NCBI RefSeq assembly: GCF_000178975.2
Contig: NC_015059.1
Location: forward strand, 51,494 to 115,493
Source: Granulicella tundricola MP5ACTX9
GTDB lineage: Bacteria; Acidobacteriota; Terriglobia; Terriglobales; Acidobacteriaceae
Reading direction: 5' to 3'
Length of the DNA: 64,000 bases
The position numbers and the translations under genes are program-made. Positions 16,314 through 26,275 of the stretch are shown here, one piece after another (position 1 is the stretch's first letter; each line of letters begins with the position of its first letter). Under the pieces are notes generated by a model. That model was not told the DNA's origin, searched no databases, and saw nothing but the letters and a program-made list of their open reading frames with translations.

Positions 16314-17828
16314 TTAGTAACGAACTGATCTATCAATGCTTCGATCCTTTAGTAACGCAGGCCGCTCGTGTGCCTGTACTATGCTCTGCACAATCTTCGT
16401 GAGCTCTCGCGTGTAAGCGGTGTTACTTAATCTTTTCTCATAGTCATCGCGAGCGCGAAGGGCTGTCCTGATATACCTGGGACGATCTCTAAAGAGAGCG
16501 GCTAGCCATACGGCATATTCCTTGGCTTCGGCCCCGGGCGGAAGAAGCAAACCCCAATCTCCATTGGAAACTACAGCAGAAACCCCTCCGACGTCGGATG
16601 CAGCAACAGGTAGAGCGTATGCAGCAGCTTCGTTGAAAACGATGCCTTGAGCCTCAGCTGTAGAAGGCATGAGAAAAAAATCACTCTCTGAGTAAAGGGT
16701 ATCCAAAAGGGAGAGGTGTTCCACAGAATCTTTGCTGAGTAGCCCATGGACCTTAACGAAGCTTGGGAGATTTTGCGGGGAGCAACCAACTATATGCAAA
16801 GTGACATCTATGCCGAACGTTCTTAGTTCGCCAGCAATTTGTACGGCAAGTGGACCTCCTTTGCGTTCAAATTCGCGACCAACAAAGAGTAAACTGCATC
16901 GCTCGCCGCTCCTATTCCGCAGCGCTCTTTCGACATTCTCTCGCGCCGGATCTTCCCTAAAATTAGCTCCGAAAGGGAGGATATGAACACGTGCGGGATG
17001 GATATTGTAGTCGACGATGGCGCGGCCGGCAGCCCATTGTGAAGTCATGACTAAATGTAGATTTGGTTTCGAGAACGCGATCTGGTCCAATTTAAAGCCC
17101 GAAGCTACAATGTGCTTTGGCTGCATGGAACTGTGGAAGTAAGGATAGGTTTCAACTATCTGACCCCAAGTCGCGTCCAGCAGTACAATTATGGGCTTAG
17201 AGGTGCGCAGGTACGCGGAAAATGCTGCAGAGACCGTGATTATGGCATCTGCACTTGGATATTTCTGCAGTCTCCTGGTGCCAATCGCCGAAAACAGTTT
17301 GGTAAGAGCTAAGTGGCGGTCAGGATGGTAATGAAGCTTTTGTGTGAGTCTGTAAGAATGATAGAAGGCGGCAATGAGCAGTCTTCTCAGTCGAGGGGCA
17401 AGTCTTCCAATCACATGAACGTGGTTTCCTGCTTTCCGAAGGCCCCCGATTATGTAAAAGGCAGTTCCCGCCCAGAAGCGCTTATCCTCCGGATCGTTTA
17501 CATCGTAAAAGACCAGATCTAGAGGGCCAGCGCTTTTGAGGAATGTTTCATTTAGTCCGTTGACAGATTGGGTGGGTCTCATTCTCTTCCCCGGCTTCCT
17601 CGCTGCCGTCGGAAGCGAACTCTCATCGATGGTGGCCTCCGAAAGCTGGATTAATCTTACCCCGCGAGAGTCAGGTGTGCCTATAGGAAATGCAGCGAGG
17701 AAATGAGCTTGGGACAATCCTAGACGTAAGGGGAGGTCTTTAGCAGCGGCATCAGGAATCGACAACATCGTCCATCGGGACTCGGGCCCAGTACAATAGG
17801 AGCAAGGGTATGCAGGTGCATCCTGCAA
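16314..17828 (-). CDS. GT4-family glycosyltransferase
   Basis: A 504-residue retaining glycosyltransferase of the GT-B fold. The N-terminal half (about 1-260) is long and divergent. The C-terminal half has LLFVGREFERKGG and the catalytic EX7E motif in EAQGIVFNEAAAYALPVAASDVGG. It would transfer a sugar from a nucleotide donor to the growing lipid-linked repeat unit at the inner face of the cytoplasmic membrane. An AGG-rich ribosome-binding site precedes ATG 17828. It diverges from the GT2 gene at 17976 with a gap of about 150 bp, so a shared promoter region is likely. Acceptor and sugar unknown. Confidence 0.85.
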   Translation of the reverse strand: MQDAPAYPCSYCTGPESRWTMLSIPDAAAKDLPLRLGLSQAHFLAAFPIGTPDSRGVRLIQLSEATIDESSLPTAARKPGKRMRPTQSVNGLNETFLKSAGPLDLVFYDVNDPEDKRFWAGTAFYIIGGLRKAGNHVHVIGRLAPRLRRLLIAAFYHSYRLTQKLHYHPDRHLALTKLFSAIGTRRLQKYPSADAIITVSAAFSAYLRTSKPIIVLLDATWGQIVETYPYFHSSMQPKHIVASGFKLDQIAFSKPNLHLVMTSQWAAGRAIVDYNIHPARVHILPFGANFREDPARENVERALRNRSGERCSLLFVGREFERKGGPLAVQIAGELRTFGIDVTLHIVGCSPQNLPSFVKVHGLLSKDSVEHLSLLDTLYSESDFFLMPSTAEAQGIVFNEAAAYALPVAASDVGGVSAVVSNGDWGLLLPPGAEAKEYAVWLAALFRDRPRYIRTALRARDDYEKRLSNTAYTRELTKIVQSIVQAHERPALLKDRSIDRSVRY

Positions 17829-17975
17829 GCCTTCTTTTCTGTTCCAACTCCACTGCCTGATGAATCTTTTTCTCTCATCTTCTACAACTTCAGCGGCCCC
17901 TCAATAAGAGACTGTGGGCTGGCACTTCCGCCCAGATCATTCACTGTCTTCGACACTTCAAGCGAATGGAACTCC

Positions 17976-18962
17976 ATGTCAAATCTCTTGTCTATAGGCG
18001 TCTTAATAGCGTCGTACAAACGTCCGGCTGATCTCTTGCGATGCCTTGATAGTCTAAAGTCCCAAAATTGCACTCCAGACGATGTAGTCGTGGTACTCAG
18101 GCACGATGATCTCGAAAGTCATCACGCTCTGGATTTTTATCAGAGTGCGAACTTACCTATACGTCGTGTAGCCGTGCACACTCCGGGTCTTGTGGCGGCA
18201 CGTAACACAGGTATCGAGGCTTCGACAACTGATGTTGTTGCAATGATTGATGACGACACCGTTCCTCAACCGGAATGGTTGTGCAGAGTTGTCGCCGCTT
18301 TCGCTGAGAATCCGTCATTAGGTGGGCTTGGAGGTCGGGACCGTTGTTTTGTTGACGGAGCTTTTGACGATCGACAGCGCGAAACGGTCGGCAAATTGCA
18401 ATGGTTCGGAAGGACCATTGGAAACCATCATTTGGGATTTGGCAGCATGCGAGAAGTAGATTTACTTAAAGGCGCAAACATGAGCTATCGAAGGAAAGCT
18501 CTAGAAGATTCGCGTTGCGATACAAGACTGAGAGGACTAGGGGCACAGTCGAGTGAGGACATCAGCCTATGCGTCTCGGTAAAGAAGAATGGGTGGAAAT
18601 TGGCCTACGACCCGCTTGCGCTCGTGCACCATTACGCTGGCGAACGAAGTGAAGAGCGCCATTACAGTGGCGTTGGTAGAATCACCAACGTAACGCCCTT
18701 TCGTGATTTTAACTATAATGAGGTGGTGGGGCTCTGGGGTGCTTTGACACCACTAGGAAGACTTGCTTTTTTCGTTTGGTCATTACTCGTTGGAACGCGT
18801 GTCGCTCCAGGCTTACTTCAAGCTATTCGGTTTACCCCTACACTAAGAGGCAACGCGTGGCTCCGATTCGTGGTAGCTCAGCAAGGAAAAATGGGTGCGT
18901 TTCGTGACCTCACCTTTGCCTTGTTCTTGTCTAAATCGAAAGGTAATACTCATTCTTCCTAA
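17976..18962 (+). CDS. GT2-family glycosyltransferase
   Basis: A 328-residue inverting GT-A enzyme. It begins SIGVLIASYKRPADLLRCL, has the metal-binding acidic motif in AMIDDDTVPQPEW, and NMSYRRKAL and SEDISLCV as in the family acceptor region. A C-terminal hydrophobic stretch near FFVWSLLVG suggests membrane association. Weak GGAA upstream of ATG 17976. Likely adds one sugar to the exopolysaccharide repeat unit; specificity unknown. Confidence 0.88.
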   Translation: MSNLLSIGVLIASYKRPADLLRCLDSLKSQNCTPDDVVVVLRHDDLESHHALDFYQSANLPIRRVAVHTPGLVAARNTGIEASTTDVVAMIDDDTVPQPEWLCRVVAAFAENPSLGGLGGRDRCFVDGAFDDRQRETVGKLQWFGRTIGNHHLGFGSMREVDLLKGANMSYRRKALEDSRCDTRLRGLGAQSSEDISLCVSVKKNGWKLAYDPLALVHHYAGERSEERHYSGVGRITNVTPFRDFNYNEVVGLWGALTPLGRLAFFVWSLLVGTRVAPGLLQAIRFTPTLRGNAWLRFVVAQQGKMGAFRDLTFALFLSKSKGNTHSS

Positions 18963-19170
18963 TAACTTGTTGGATTGTTGAATAGTCGGAGCGAGCGTCT
19001 TTCCTTTGGAGCGGAAAGCGCAACAATGTAACCCTTATCGGCAGCATCGCCAACCTCTTGATAACGCAGCGCTCGAGTCTAAACGTTATCTATACCTATA
19101 TCAGGTGTACCGCTCTCGTTTTCCGCCGCTGCAACCAGTCCTATAGCCTCAGTTCGTTCTAGTTTGGCTA

Positions 19171-20325
19171 CTAGCCAATACGGGGTGTCTCTTGCGGTGC
19201 ATTCCCCGCAATCTTTCTACCTAGCTTTATGCCCGGTCTTTCGATCAACACATGAGTAATCATTGCTGTGACCGCCAGCATCGTGACCTCTACAAACTGA
19301 ATCAACCAGAAATGAGGGGACGAGGATAAGGCAAATCTTCGCACCGGCGTAAAGCGCAAGGAGAGCAACGCCAATCCCTGTAGCAGATAGATACCATAGC
19401 TAACGTCTCCTAGACGAATAGCTGCTCTCATCGTTAGGAGGCCGAAGATGCTGGCTCCTGAGGAGACAAGGAGGAAAACGACGCCGAGGAGAATAGACGT
19501 TATGGGTGCGTAGGTTGTCCTGGGCAGGAAGGCCGCAGCGCACAGAAGGATACTCATGACTGACGCATACCTATCCGGTAGTGCCGTGAGCTGATCCTTC
19601 AGAGGGACGGCTAGCATCCCGAGCGAAAACAATAGCATGATAGACACGTTTGTGGGTTTCCATCCATCGCCTCTTGGCATGAGAGTTGCTGCTATCGCAA
19701 AAGCCGAGGCCGCGAACGTAAGGAGTGGCGTCCGCACCTTCGGATACCTCGCCAGGAGAGCCAATATCGGCAGGCTGAAGTAGAAGCACCATTCGTACTT
19801 AATCGACCACGTGACCCCAGCAAGGAACATGTGCGGGTCCTGATACTGAAAGGCTCCGAGGCTCACGAGCGGCTTGAGTTGTGTGTAGATGGGCAATGGT
19901 GCGCCATGGACCTGATCGAGAGCAAACGCTAGCAGCACTGCAAATATATAGAGCGGGCCGATACGGAAGATCCTCCCAATGTATAAAGAATGCCAGTTAG
20001 GACGACCTTTCTCTTTGCAGAGTTTGAACCAGAACAGGTAGCCGGTGATCATGAAAAACAAGGAAACGCCGATTGGCCCGAGTTCGGTGTAGTAGCGCGA
20101 GGGTGAATCCTGCCAGTTGCCATCGAGCAGAAAGTTACGGTAGATCGCGATGTGGTGGAAGACGACCGCAAACGCAAGGAACCCTCTCAGCCCATCAAGA
20201 GTGCGTACACGCTTGATCTCTAAGGTAGGAGCCGTGTCTGCCACCGAAAACAGAGGGGTTGACGCGAAAGCTAGCAGCCCGACGACGCAGACCACAGAGG
20301 GCCAAATGGAGTAAAAGCTCGTCAT
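19171..20325 (-). CDS. Acyltransferase-3 family O-acyltransferase (OafA/WecH-like)
   Basis: A 384-residue protein with about ten membrane helices. The family signature RTLDGLRGFLAFAVVFHH contains the conserved Arg and His, and SLFFMITGYLFWF and the later RLGDVSYGIYLLQGL follow. Such enzymes move acetyl or other acyl groups from the cytoplasm to extracytoplasmic sugars. In this locus it probably O-acetylates the polysaccharide. It is monocistronic, with long spacers on both sides. Confidence 0.88.
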   Translation of the reverse strand: MTSFYSIWPSVVCVVGLLAFASTPLFSVADTAPTLEIKRVRTLDGLRGFLAFAVVFHHIAIYRNFLLDGNWQDSPSRYYTELGPIGVSLFFMITGYLFWFKLCKEKGRPNWHSLYIGRIFRIGPLYIFAVLLAFALDQVHGAPLPIYTQLKPLVSLGAFQYQDPHMFLAGVTWSIKYEWCFYFSLPILALLARYPKVRTPLLTFAASAFAIAATLMPRGDGWKPTNVSIMLLFSLGMLAVPLKDQLTALPDRYASVMSILLCAAAFLPRTTYAPITSILLGVVFLLVSSGASIFGLLTMRAAIRLGDVSYGIYLLQGLALLSLRFTPVRRFALSSSPHFWLIQFVEVTMLAVTAMITHVLIERPGIKLGRKIAGNAPQETPRIG

Positions 20326-20844
20326 AACGACAACATGCCTCCCTCGGTGGCCTTTCTTTGTTGGAATTTATAATAAATTAACCTGCGTGCGGGCTCTCAT
20401 TGAGACGTTTTGAGGTCAGCGCTTGTCTGCATATCCGTCGGCGATCACTGAGCCTATCATGTCCGCGGAAAATGCCATGCTTTGATGTTCGCCATGGCAG
20501 AAGGGAAGAATGTGCTTGGCACTAAGCGGAGAATCTGTACCGCAAAGCAGGGTTAGCATATTACCTCGGGCTGTATGTTCGCACCGTGACCTATATAGAT
20601 TGCCACACACTGGGAAGCGCAACATTGGAGTACCCCAACCTCTCCCTTTGTCCGTCCATTACCGCTCCTTAAACCTGAGCAGATGAACAGAAGATTGGAC
20701 AAAGGGTTAATGCTCAGCGGAGGTGTGTACTCTCGAGGCTATTTTCTTATTTGTTGTCTACCTGGCTGGAATTTACCTGCCCCAGAACCAACGAAGCAAG
20801 TGACCATCTAGCCGACTGGGTCACCGGTTGCGGAGGTTGGACGG
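20326..20844. other. No supported gene
   Basis: A 520-bp spacer between the acyltransferase and rmlD. A 69-codon leftward frame at 20416-20625 lacks a ribosome-binding site and motif. No repeat or RNA gene recognised. It must contain the acyltransferase promoter. Confidence 0.45.
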
Positions 20845-21759
20845 TTAGGAAATCTCTTTAAGGACTTCTCCGAGTGCCGTCTGCCAAGGACGCATTTGGA
20901 TGACGAAAGTGCGACTAAGTTTAACGCAGCTGAGGCGGCTGCTCGCAGGGCGTCGAGCGGGCGTTGGGTACTCGGCTGTGGGGATGGGGATCAGTTCCGC
21001 GAAACTAATGCAGGGTTCGGCCGCGCGCCGGAGACGGAGAGCCTCTTCCGCGAAGCCGAACCACGTCGTGTCGCCAGAGTTAGTTGCATTGTAGATGCCT
21101 TGGATCGAGCGGATGGCTTCCGCAAGGTCACCCGCACCTGCCGTCTCCTCGAGTTGGGCGACGATGGTTGCGGTCATCTGCGCCAGATCCCGGGCAGCGG
21201 TAGGTGCACCATGCTGATCGGCGACGATGCGCATCTGCGGTTGCTGACGGGCGACGCGGAGGATGGTGCGCAGGAAGTTCTTGCCGGTAGCGCCGTAGAC
21301 CCAGGAGGTGCGGAAGATGAGGTGGGCGGCACCGCTGGCTGCGAGGTTGCGCTCGCCGGCTAGCTTTGAGAGGCCATAGACGCCGAGGGGCTTCGCGAGG
21401 TCAGTCTCCTCGTAGGGCCGTTCCGCGTCGCCTGCGAAGACGTAATCGGTCGAGAAGTGAAGGACAGGTGCGCCGATCACCGCGGCCTCTTCGCCGAGAA
21501 TGCGGGGTGCCTCTGCATTGACGGCGAAAGCATCTTCCTGATCGGATTCAGCGCGATCGACCGCCGTATAGGCAGCGGGATTGATGATCCACTGCGGGAG
21601 CAGGGTGCGGACGACGTCGCGGATGGAAGCCGGGTCGCGGAGGTCGAGCTGCGAGCGGTCAGGCGCGTGAACTTCAAGAGATGGATTCTGCGAACGAAAG
21701 AGCCGTACGAGTTCGCCGCCGACTTGGCCGGTGCTGCCTGTAATCAGAATTCCGGGCAT
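20845..21759 (-). CDS. rmlD: dTDP-4-dehydrorhamnose reductase
   Basis: A 304-residue SDR-superfamily enzyme. The NADP-binding motif TGSTGQVG starts at about residue 7, and the active-site YGLSKLAGE (YxxxK) is near 128. The family segment RTSWVYGATGKNFLRTI follows. It reduces dTDP-4-dehydro-L-rhamnose to dTDP-L-rhamnose, the last step of the pathway. Its start lies 2 bp after the rmlA stop, so it is co-transcribed. Codon use is clearly more GC-rich than that of the surrounding glycosyltransferases. Confidence 0.95.
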   Translation of the reverse strand: MPGILITGSTGQVGGELVRLFRSQNPSLEVHAPDRSQLDLRDPASIRDVVRTLLPQWIINPAAYTAVDRAESDQEDAFAVNAEAPRILGEEAAVIGAPVLHFSTDYVFAGDAERPYEETDLAKPLGVYGLSKLAGERNLAASGAAHLIFRTSWVYGATGKNFLRTILRVARQQPQMRIVADQHGAPTAARDLAQMTATIVAQLEETAGAGDLAEAIRSIQGIYNATNSGDTTWFGFAEEALRLRRAAEPCISFAELIPIPTAEYPTPARRPASSRLSCVKLSRTFVIQMRPWQTALGEVLKEIS

Positions 21760-21761
21760 AT

Positions 21762-22637
21762 TTAGTAGATGGCCTCTTCGAGCAGGTGGGTGAGATAGCT
21801 GCCGTAAGTGCTCTTGCCGAAACGGGCGGCGAGGGTGCGGAGCTGATCGGCGTCGATGTAGCCAAGGCGATAGGCGATCTCTTCAGGGCAGGCGACCTTG
21901 AGGCCCTGGCGGTGCTCTAGGGTCTGGATGAAGTTCGAGGCGTCGAGCAGGGAGTCATGGGTGCCGGTATCAAGCCATGCGATGCCGCGGCCGAGGAGCT
22001 CGGTGCGGAGTTCGCCGCGCTCCAGATACCAGCGGTTGATGTCGGTGATTTCGAGCTCGCCGCGCGGCGAGGGCTTGAGGTTTTCGGCGATCTCTACCAC
22101 CTGGGGATCGTAGAAGTAGATTCCGGTGACGGCGTAGCGCGATTTGGGCTTGAGGGGTTTTTCTTCGAGCGAGATGGCGCGGCGACTGGCGTCGAACTCC
22201 ACCACCCCGTAGCGTTCAGGATCATTGACCGCGTAGGCGAAGACGGTGGCACCGTAGGGTTGGGCTGCGGCTTCGCGGAGGCTGCGGGCGAAGTCGTGGC
22301 CGTAGAAGATGTTGTCGCCGAGGACTAGGCAGCAGCCCTCACCGGCGAGGAAATCCTTGCCGACGAGGAAGGCCTGGGCGAGGCCGTCGGGCGAGGGCTG
22401 GATGGCGTACTGCAAGTTAAGACCCCAGCGCGCGCCGTCGCCGAGCAGCTGCTCGAAACGCGGGGTATCGTTGGGGGTGGAGATAATGAGGATGTCGCGG
22501 ATACCGGCGAGCATGAGAGCCGAAAGAGGGTAGTAGATCATCGGCTTGTCGTAGACGGGCAGGAGCTGCTTGGAGATGGCCTGGGTGACGGGGTGGAGGC
22601 GAGTGCCGGAGCCTCCGGCGAGGATGATGCCTTTCAT
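21762..22637 (-). CDS. rmlA: Glucose-1-phosphate thymidylyltransferase
   Basis: A 291-residue nucleotidyltransferase, the usual length. It begins [18 protein letters not shown], followed by [17 protein letters not shown], the nucleotide-binding signature. GDNIFYGHD and the C-terminal [13 protein letters not shown] are also present. It joins dTTP and glucose-1-phosphate to make dTDP-glucose, the first step to dTDP-rhamnose. Its ATG overlaps the rmlB stop by one base. Confidence 0.96.
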   Translation of the reverse strand: MKGIILAGGSGTRLHPVTQAISKQLLPVYDKPMIYYPLSALMLAGIRDILIISTPNDTPRFEQLLGDGARWGLNLQYAIQPSPDGLAQAFLVGKDFLAGEGCCLVLGDNIFYGHDFARSLREAAAQPYGATVFAYAVNDPERYGVVEFDASRRAISLEEKPLKPKSRYAVTGIYFYDPQVVEIAENLKPSPRGELEITDINRWYLERGELRTELLGRGIAWLDTGTHDSLLDASNFIQTLEHRQGLKVACPEEIAYRLGYIDADQLRTLAARFGKSTYGSYLTHLLEEAIY

Positions 22638-23776
22638 TACTGGGGCTCTCCGGACTCGGTGCGGTGCGAGTAGTTCTGCTGGATCCAGTTTTTGTATGCG
22701 CCGCTGGTGACGTTTTCGGTCCAGGCAGTGTTTGCGAGGTACCAGGCGACGGTCTTGCGCAGGCCGGTTTCGAAGCTTTCGGTGGCATGCCAGTTTAGCT
22801 CGGATTCGATCTTGCGCGCGTCGATGGCGTAGCGGCGGTCGTGGCCGGGGCGATCGGTGACGAAGCGGATCAGCTGTTTATGCGGTGCGTAGGGCGAGTG
22901 GGGGACGAGCTCGTCGAGCAGGTCGCAAAGGGTGTTGACCACCTGGAGGTTAGCCCGCTGGTTTCCGCCGCCGACGTTGTAGGTCTCGCCGATGCGGCCG
23001 CCAGCGAGGACGGCGCGGATGGCGGAGCAGTGATCGCCGACGTACAGCCAGTCGCGGACCTGCTGGCCGTCGCCGTAGACGGGCAGCGGCTTGCCGGTGA
23101 GGGCTTGGGTAATCATGAGCGGGATGAGCTTTTCAGGGAATTGGAGGGGCCCATAGTTGTTGGAGCAGTTGGTGACGAGGGTAGGGAGCTTGTAGGTGTG
23201 GTGCCAGGCGCGGACGAGGTGGTCGGAGGCGGCTTTTGAGGCGGCATACGGGCTGTTGGGCGCGTAGGGGGTGTCCTCGTGGAAGGCGGGTGCGTCGGGG
23301 GTGAGGGTCCCGTAGACTTCGTCGGTCGAGACGTGGAGGAAGCGGAAGGTGACCTGCTCTTCGGGGGTGAGGGTCTGGAAGTAAGTGTGAGCCTCGCGGA
23401 GTAGGACGAAGGTGCCGTCAATGTTGGTCTTAAGGAATGCTTCGGGGCCTGAGATAGAGCGATCGACGTGGCTCTCGGCGGCGAAATGGAGGATGGCGGA
23501 GGGATGGTGCTCGCGGAGGAGGCGTGCGACGAGCTCGCCGTCCAGGATGTCGCCGTGGACGAAGTGGTAGGCGGGATTGTCCTGAACCGGGGCCAGGCTT
23601 GCGAAATTGCCGGCGTAGGTTAGCTTGTCGAGGTTGATCAGCGGTCGGGCGTTGGGCTGTTTGAACCAGTCGAGTACGAAGTTGGCTCCGATGAAGCCTG
23701 CTCCGCCGGTAATGAGGACCGGCTGGTCTTGGTTGGAGGGCTTTACAAATGGGCTGGTAATATCTGTCTCCTTCAA
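22637..23776 (-). CDS. rmlB: dTDP-glucose 4,6-dehydratase
   Basis: A 379-residue extended SDR enzyme. It has the NAD-binding motif [17 protein letters not shown] (about residues 21-37), STDEVYG, and the catalytic [10 protein letters not shown]. It converts dTDP-glucose to dTDP-4-keto-6-deoxyglucose. The start is unusual: the first usable codon is TTG 23776, yet AAGGAG (23773-23768) lies just inside the frame, pointing to an ATT a few codons on. Order rmlC-B-A-D, leftward. Confidence 0.96.
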   Translation of the reverse strand: MKETDITSPFVKPSNQDQPVLITGGAGFIGANFVLDWFKQPNARPLINLDKLTYAGNFASLAPVQDNPAYHFVHGDILDGELVARLLREHHPSAILHFAAESHVDRSISGPEAFLKTNIDGTFVLLREAHTYFQTLTPEEQVTFRFLHVSTDEVYGTLTPDAPAFHEDTPYAPNSPYAASKAASDHLVRAWHHTYKLPTLVTNCSNNYGPLQFPEKLIPLMITQALTGKPLPVYGDGQQVRDWLYVGDHCSAIRAVLAGGRIGETYNVGGGNQRANLQVVNTLCDLLDELVPHSPYAPHKQLIRFVTDRPGHDRRYAIDARKIESELNWHATESFETGLRKTVAWYLANTAWTENVTSGAYKNWIQQNYSHRTESGEPQ

Positions 23777-23815
23777 TGTCTGATAGGCAAAGGACTGGTA
23801 CCTGACACCTTGACG

Positions 23816-24379
23816 CTATTTAGGCAAGTACGCCGGTGGCAGCTCTGCTTGTGACATGTAGGAGCCAGTGGCATCCTTTGCAGAGATGTTTGGTACGCCG
23901 AGACCCTCTAAAGGCCAATCAATCTTGAGTGAGGGGTCATCCCAACGGATACAGCGTTCCCCCGCGGGATAGTAGTACCCAGTTGTCTTATAAAGGACGT
24001 TGGCGGACTCAGACGTAACAAGGAAACCATGGCCGAAGCCCTCAGGAATCCAGAGGAGCTCCAGCTCATCACCTGTCAATTCGAAACCAGCCCACTGACC
24101 AAAATCCGGTGAACCAGGGCGTAAGTCAACAGCGACATCCCAAATCGTGCCAGAGAGCACACGCACGAGCTTGCCCTGTTGCTTGCCGAGTTGATAATGC
24201 AGACCACGGAGGACACCTCGGCTTGAGTAGGATTGATTTTCCTGAACGAAGTGCTCCGGCAGCCCCAATGCCGAGAAACCCTTGCCAGTGAAGACCTCTG
24301 AAAACCAACCCCGTTCATCGGGGTACTGTTTTGGCCGTAGCAACTTTACATCCTGCAACGGTGTATCAATGACTCGCAT
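23816..24379 (-). CDS. rmlC: dTDP-4-dehydrorhamnose 3,5-epimerase
   Basis: A cupin-fold epimerase of 187 residues when started at ATG 24379 (MRVIDTPL); fourteen more in-frame codons to 24421 are probably not translated. It contains the active-site segment SSRGVLRGLHYQ and IPEGFGHGFLV. It epimerises C3 and C5 of the 4-keto sugar. It is the first gene of the rml operon and lies 39 bp upstream of rmlB. Its base composition is less GC-rich than rmlBAD, suggesting separate ancestry. Confidence 0.94.
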   Translation of the reverse strand: MRVIDTPLQDVKLLRPKQYPDERGWFSEVFTGKGFSALGLPEHFVQENQSYSSRGVLRGLHYQLGKQQGKLVRVLSGTIWDVAVDLRPGSPDFGQWAGFELTGDELELLWIPEGFGHGFLVTSESANVLYKTTGYYYPAGERCIRWDDPSLKIDWPLEGLGVPNISAKDATGSYMSQAELPPAYLPK

Positions 24380-24421
24380 AACGCTATGATCACACAAATA
24401 GACCATGCTAATCGTCATCAA

Positions 24422-24768
24422 GCCCCAATGAGAGAAATTCTTCAGGCCGAATGTTACGGCACATTCTGCAGTACTCTTATCTGGAGCGCGTCTCCTCTAT
24501 TTAAAACGGATAAAGCCGACATCATCAGTGCCATGACTGGAACGCCCAGAGGCTTTTTGACCGCGGATTCATATCTCTCGAGACGACCAAAAGTTGGTTG
24601 AATGGATGGCGATAGCCGGCAAGTTCTGCTGATAGGTTCTCGTGCGCAACGGATGCGGGCGAGCCCTAGCCTATTGACATAAGTCCGCTTCCATTAGGTC
24701 TGACTAGTACAAGAGATGCCAGCAACTGTTACGGATATATGCGACATTCGTTAGGCGCCAGACACACT
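24422..24768. other. Intergenic spacer
   Basis: About 350 bp between rmlC and the flippase end. No gene recognised; the rml operon promoter should lie near the left end. No clear hairpin terminator for the flippase gene was seen. Confidence 0.4.
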
Positions 24769-26265
24769 TCAGGATGGCCGTAACGTTCCCCTAATATTGC
24801 GCAACATTTTTACAAAGTCACGTCCGCCCGGGAGCATCATTAGCAGGACGACAAACAGACTATAGCTCAGGAGCAGGAGGCCGACCATTTGGGGAAGCGT
24901 CCAGGCAGACCGCATCCAATAAAGCGGAATCGCGACCAGCAATGTGGTGATGATGAACGGAATCAAAGTCTGCACAACGTCGGGCAAGGTAATGACACCC
25001 TTCCGCGTCATGACATAGAGCATCAATGGCATTTGAATAAACGTGAAGGAAAGGGAAGACACACATGCGACACCCACAGCTCCCCAATGCACACCAATCG
25101 CAAAGGAGATGATGCTTATGAACGCGGTTGCCACGGAGGCCTTCATCTGCTCGTCCGTGCGATTCTGCGTGGAAAAGATCCATCCTGTGCTTGAGAATAA
25201 GGGTGCTATCAAGCCGCCGAAGCATACCCATGCAAAAATCGGAGCCGCAAGCGTCCACTTGGGTCCCAGCATCAGTGGAACGAGATGCTTCGCCGTCATC
25301 ACACAGAACAGCATTGCAGGCATGGTAAGAGTCAGTGCTATGCGTAGCATGTGTTTATAGCTGGTTTTGTAAAGTTCTGGCTTATCCTGCAGCCGCGAAA
25401 GCAGGGGAACGGAAACCTGGCTGATTGGCGACAGAAGCTGATTAAGAGGGCCAATCGTAAGCGTGTAGCTCCGATCATAAAGACCAAGTTGCACTTTGCC
25501 TGACACGGCGCCCACAATCATATTGTCTGCTGTCATGCTGAAATACGTCGCCACATTAACCAGCGTGAGATTCGCTCCGAAGCGCATAAATGCGCCTAGC
25601 TTCTCAGCCTTGAGAGTCCGCGTAGGAATCCATCGAGTATACATAAAGGCAAGTACGAGACCGGCCAACGAAGTTGCAACTTGGCCGATTACCAGAGACC
25701 AGTAGCTGAAGCCTTTTGCCGCAGCCGCGATGGTGACACCCGTCCCAATCAGAAGGCCTGCCACATCAATAGCGGAAAGGGGTCCAAACCGCATCTCTCG
25801 TTTCAGTAGCGCATTAGGAACAAGTCCAAGAGTGGCGAGAATAAGCATTCCACCCATAGCCATTAGGAGCGGGGTCGTACGCGGCTCATGGTACAGCTTG
25901 GATGCCAGCGGCGCGATCAAGCTGAGTAAAATTGCCAGCCCTGCGCTAATCAGCATATTGCGCCAGAAAAGAGCAGATATCTGCTCTTTGGTGATGTCAG
26001 GTGACTGGACGATAGCTTGCCCAAAGCCAAGATCATTGAAGGTACTCAGGAAGCCCAAGATGGGAGATACCATCGCTACCATGCCAAAGTCGGCCGGGGT
26101 GAGCAGCCTAGCAACCACAATGGCGGACCCAAACTTAATCACAAATTTCGCAGCCTGCGCACCCATAACGAGCAGACCGCCTTGAACGGACCGTTTTTTT
26201 AATTCTTGCGCATCAAAGGTCGACTTGAGTGTTTCAGGGGGAACACTTTCTTGGGTAGTCAACAT
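24769..26265 (-). CDS. Polysaccharide flippase, WzxC-like
   Basis: A MOP-superfamily lipid-linked oligosaccharide flippase with about 12-14 membrane helices. ATG 26265 has AGGGTGG 5 bases upstream and lies just past the preceding stop; the frame extends to 26301. The N-terminal segment SVQGGLLVMGAQAAKF and ARLLTPADFGMVAM are typical of the WzxC/colanic-acid branch. It would flip undecaprenyl-linked repeat units to the periplasm. It follows the WbsX-like gene directly, so the two form one operon. A second, less similar flippase is at 36.8 kb. Confidence 0.9.
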   Translation of the reverse strand: MLTTQESVPPETLKSTFDAQELKKRSVQGGLLVMGAQAAKFVIKFGSAIVVARLLTPADFGMVAMVSPILGFLSTFNDLGFGQAIVQSPDITKEQISALFWRNMLISAGLAILLSLIAPLASKLYHEPRTTPLLMAMGGMLILATLGLVPNALLKREMRFGPLSAIDVAGLLIGTGVTIAAAAKGFSYWSLVIGQVATSLAGLVLAFMYTRWIPTRTLKAEKLGAFMRFGANLTLVNVATYFSMTADNMIVGAVSGKVQLGLYDRSYTLTIGPLNQLLSPISQVSVPLLSRLQDKPELYKTSYKHMLRIALTLTMPAMLFCVMTAKHLVPLMLGPKWTLAAPIFAWVCFGGLIAPLFSSTGWIFSTQNRTDEQMKASVATAFISIISFAIGVHWGAVGVACVSSLSFTFIQMPLMLYVMTRKGVITLPDVVQTLIPFIITTLLVAIPLYWMRSAWTLPQMVGLLLLSYSLFVVLLMMLPGGRDFVKMLRNIRGTLRPS

Positions 26266-26275
26266 GTTGGCCACC

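Noticed and set aside
20896..23421. Long open frames antisense to the rml genes
   Set aside because: They arise from the GC-rich third positions of rmlABD and have no motifs or ribosome-binding sites.
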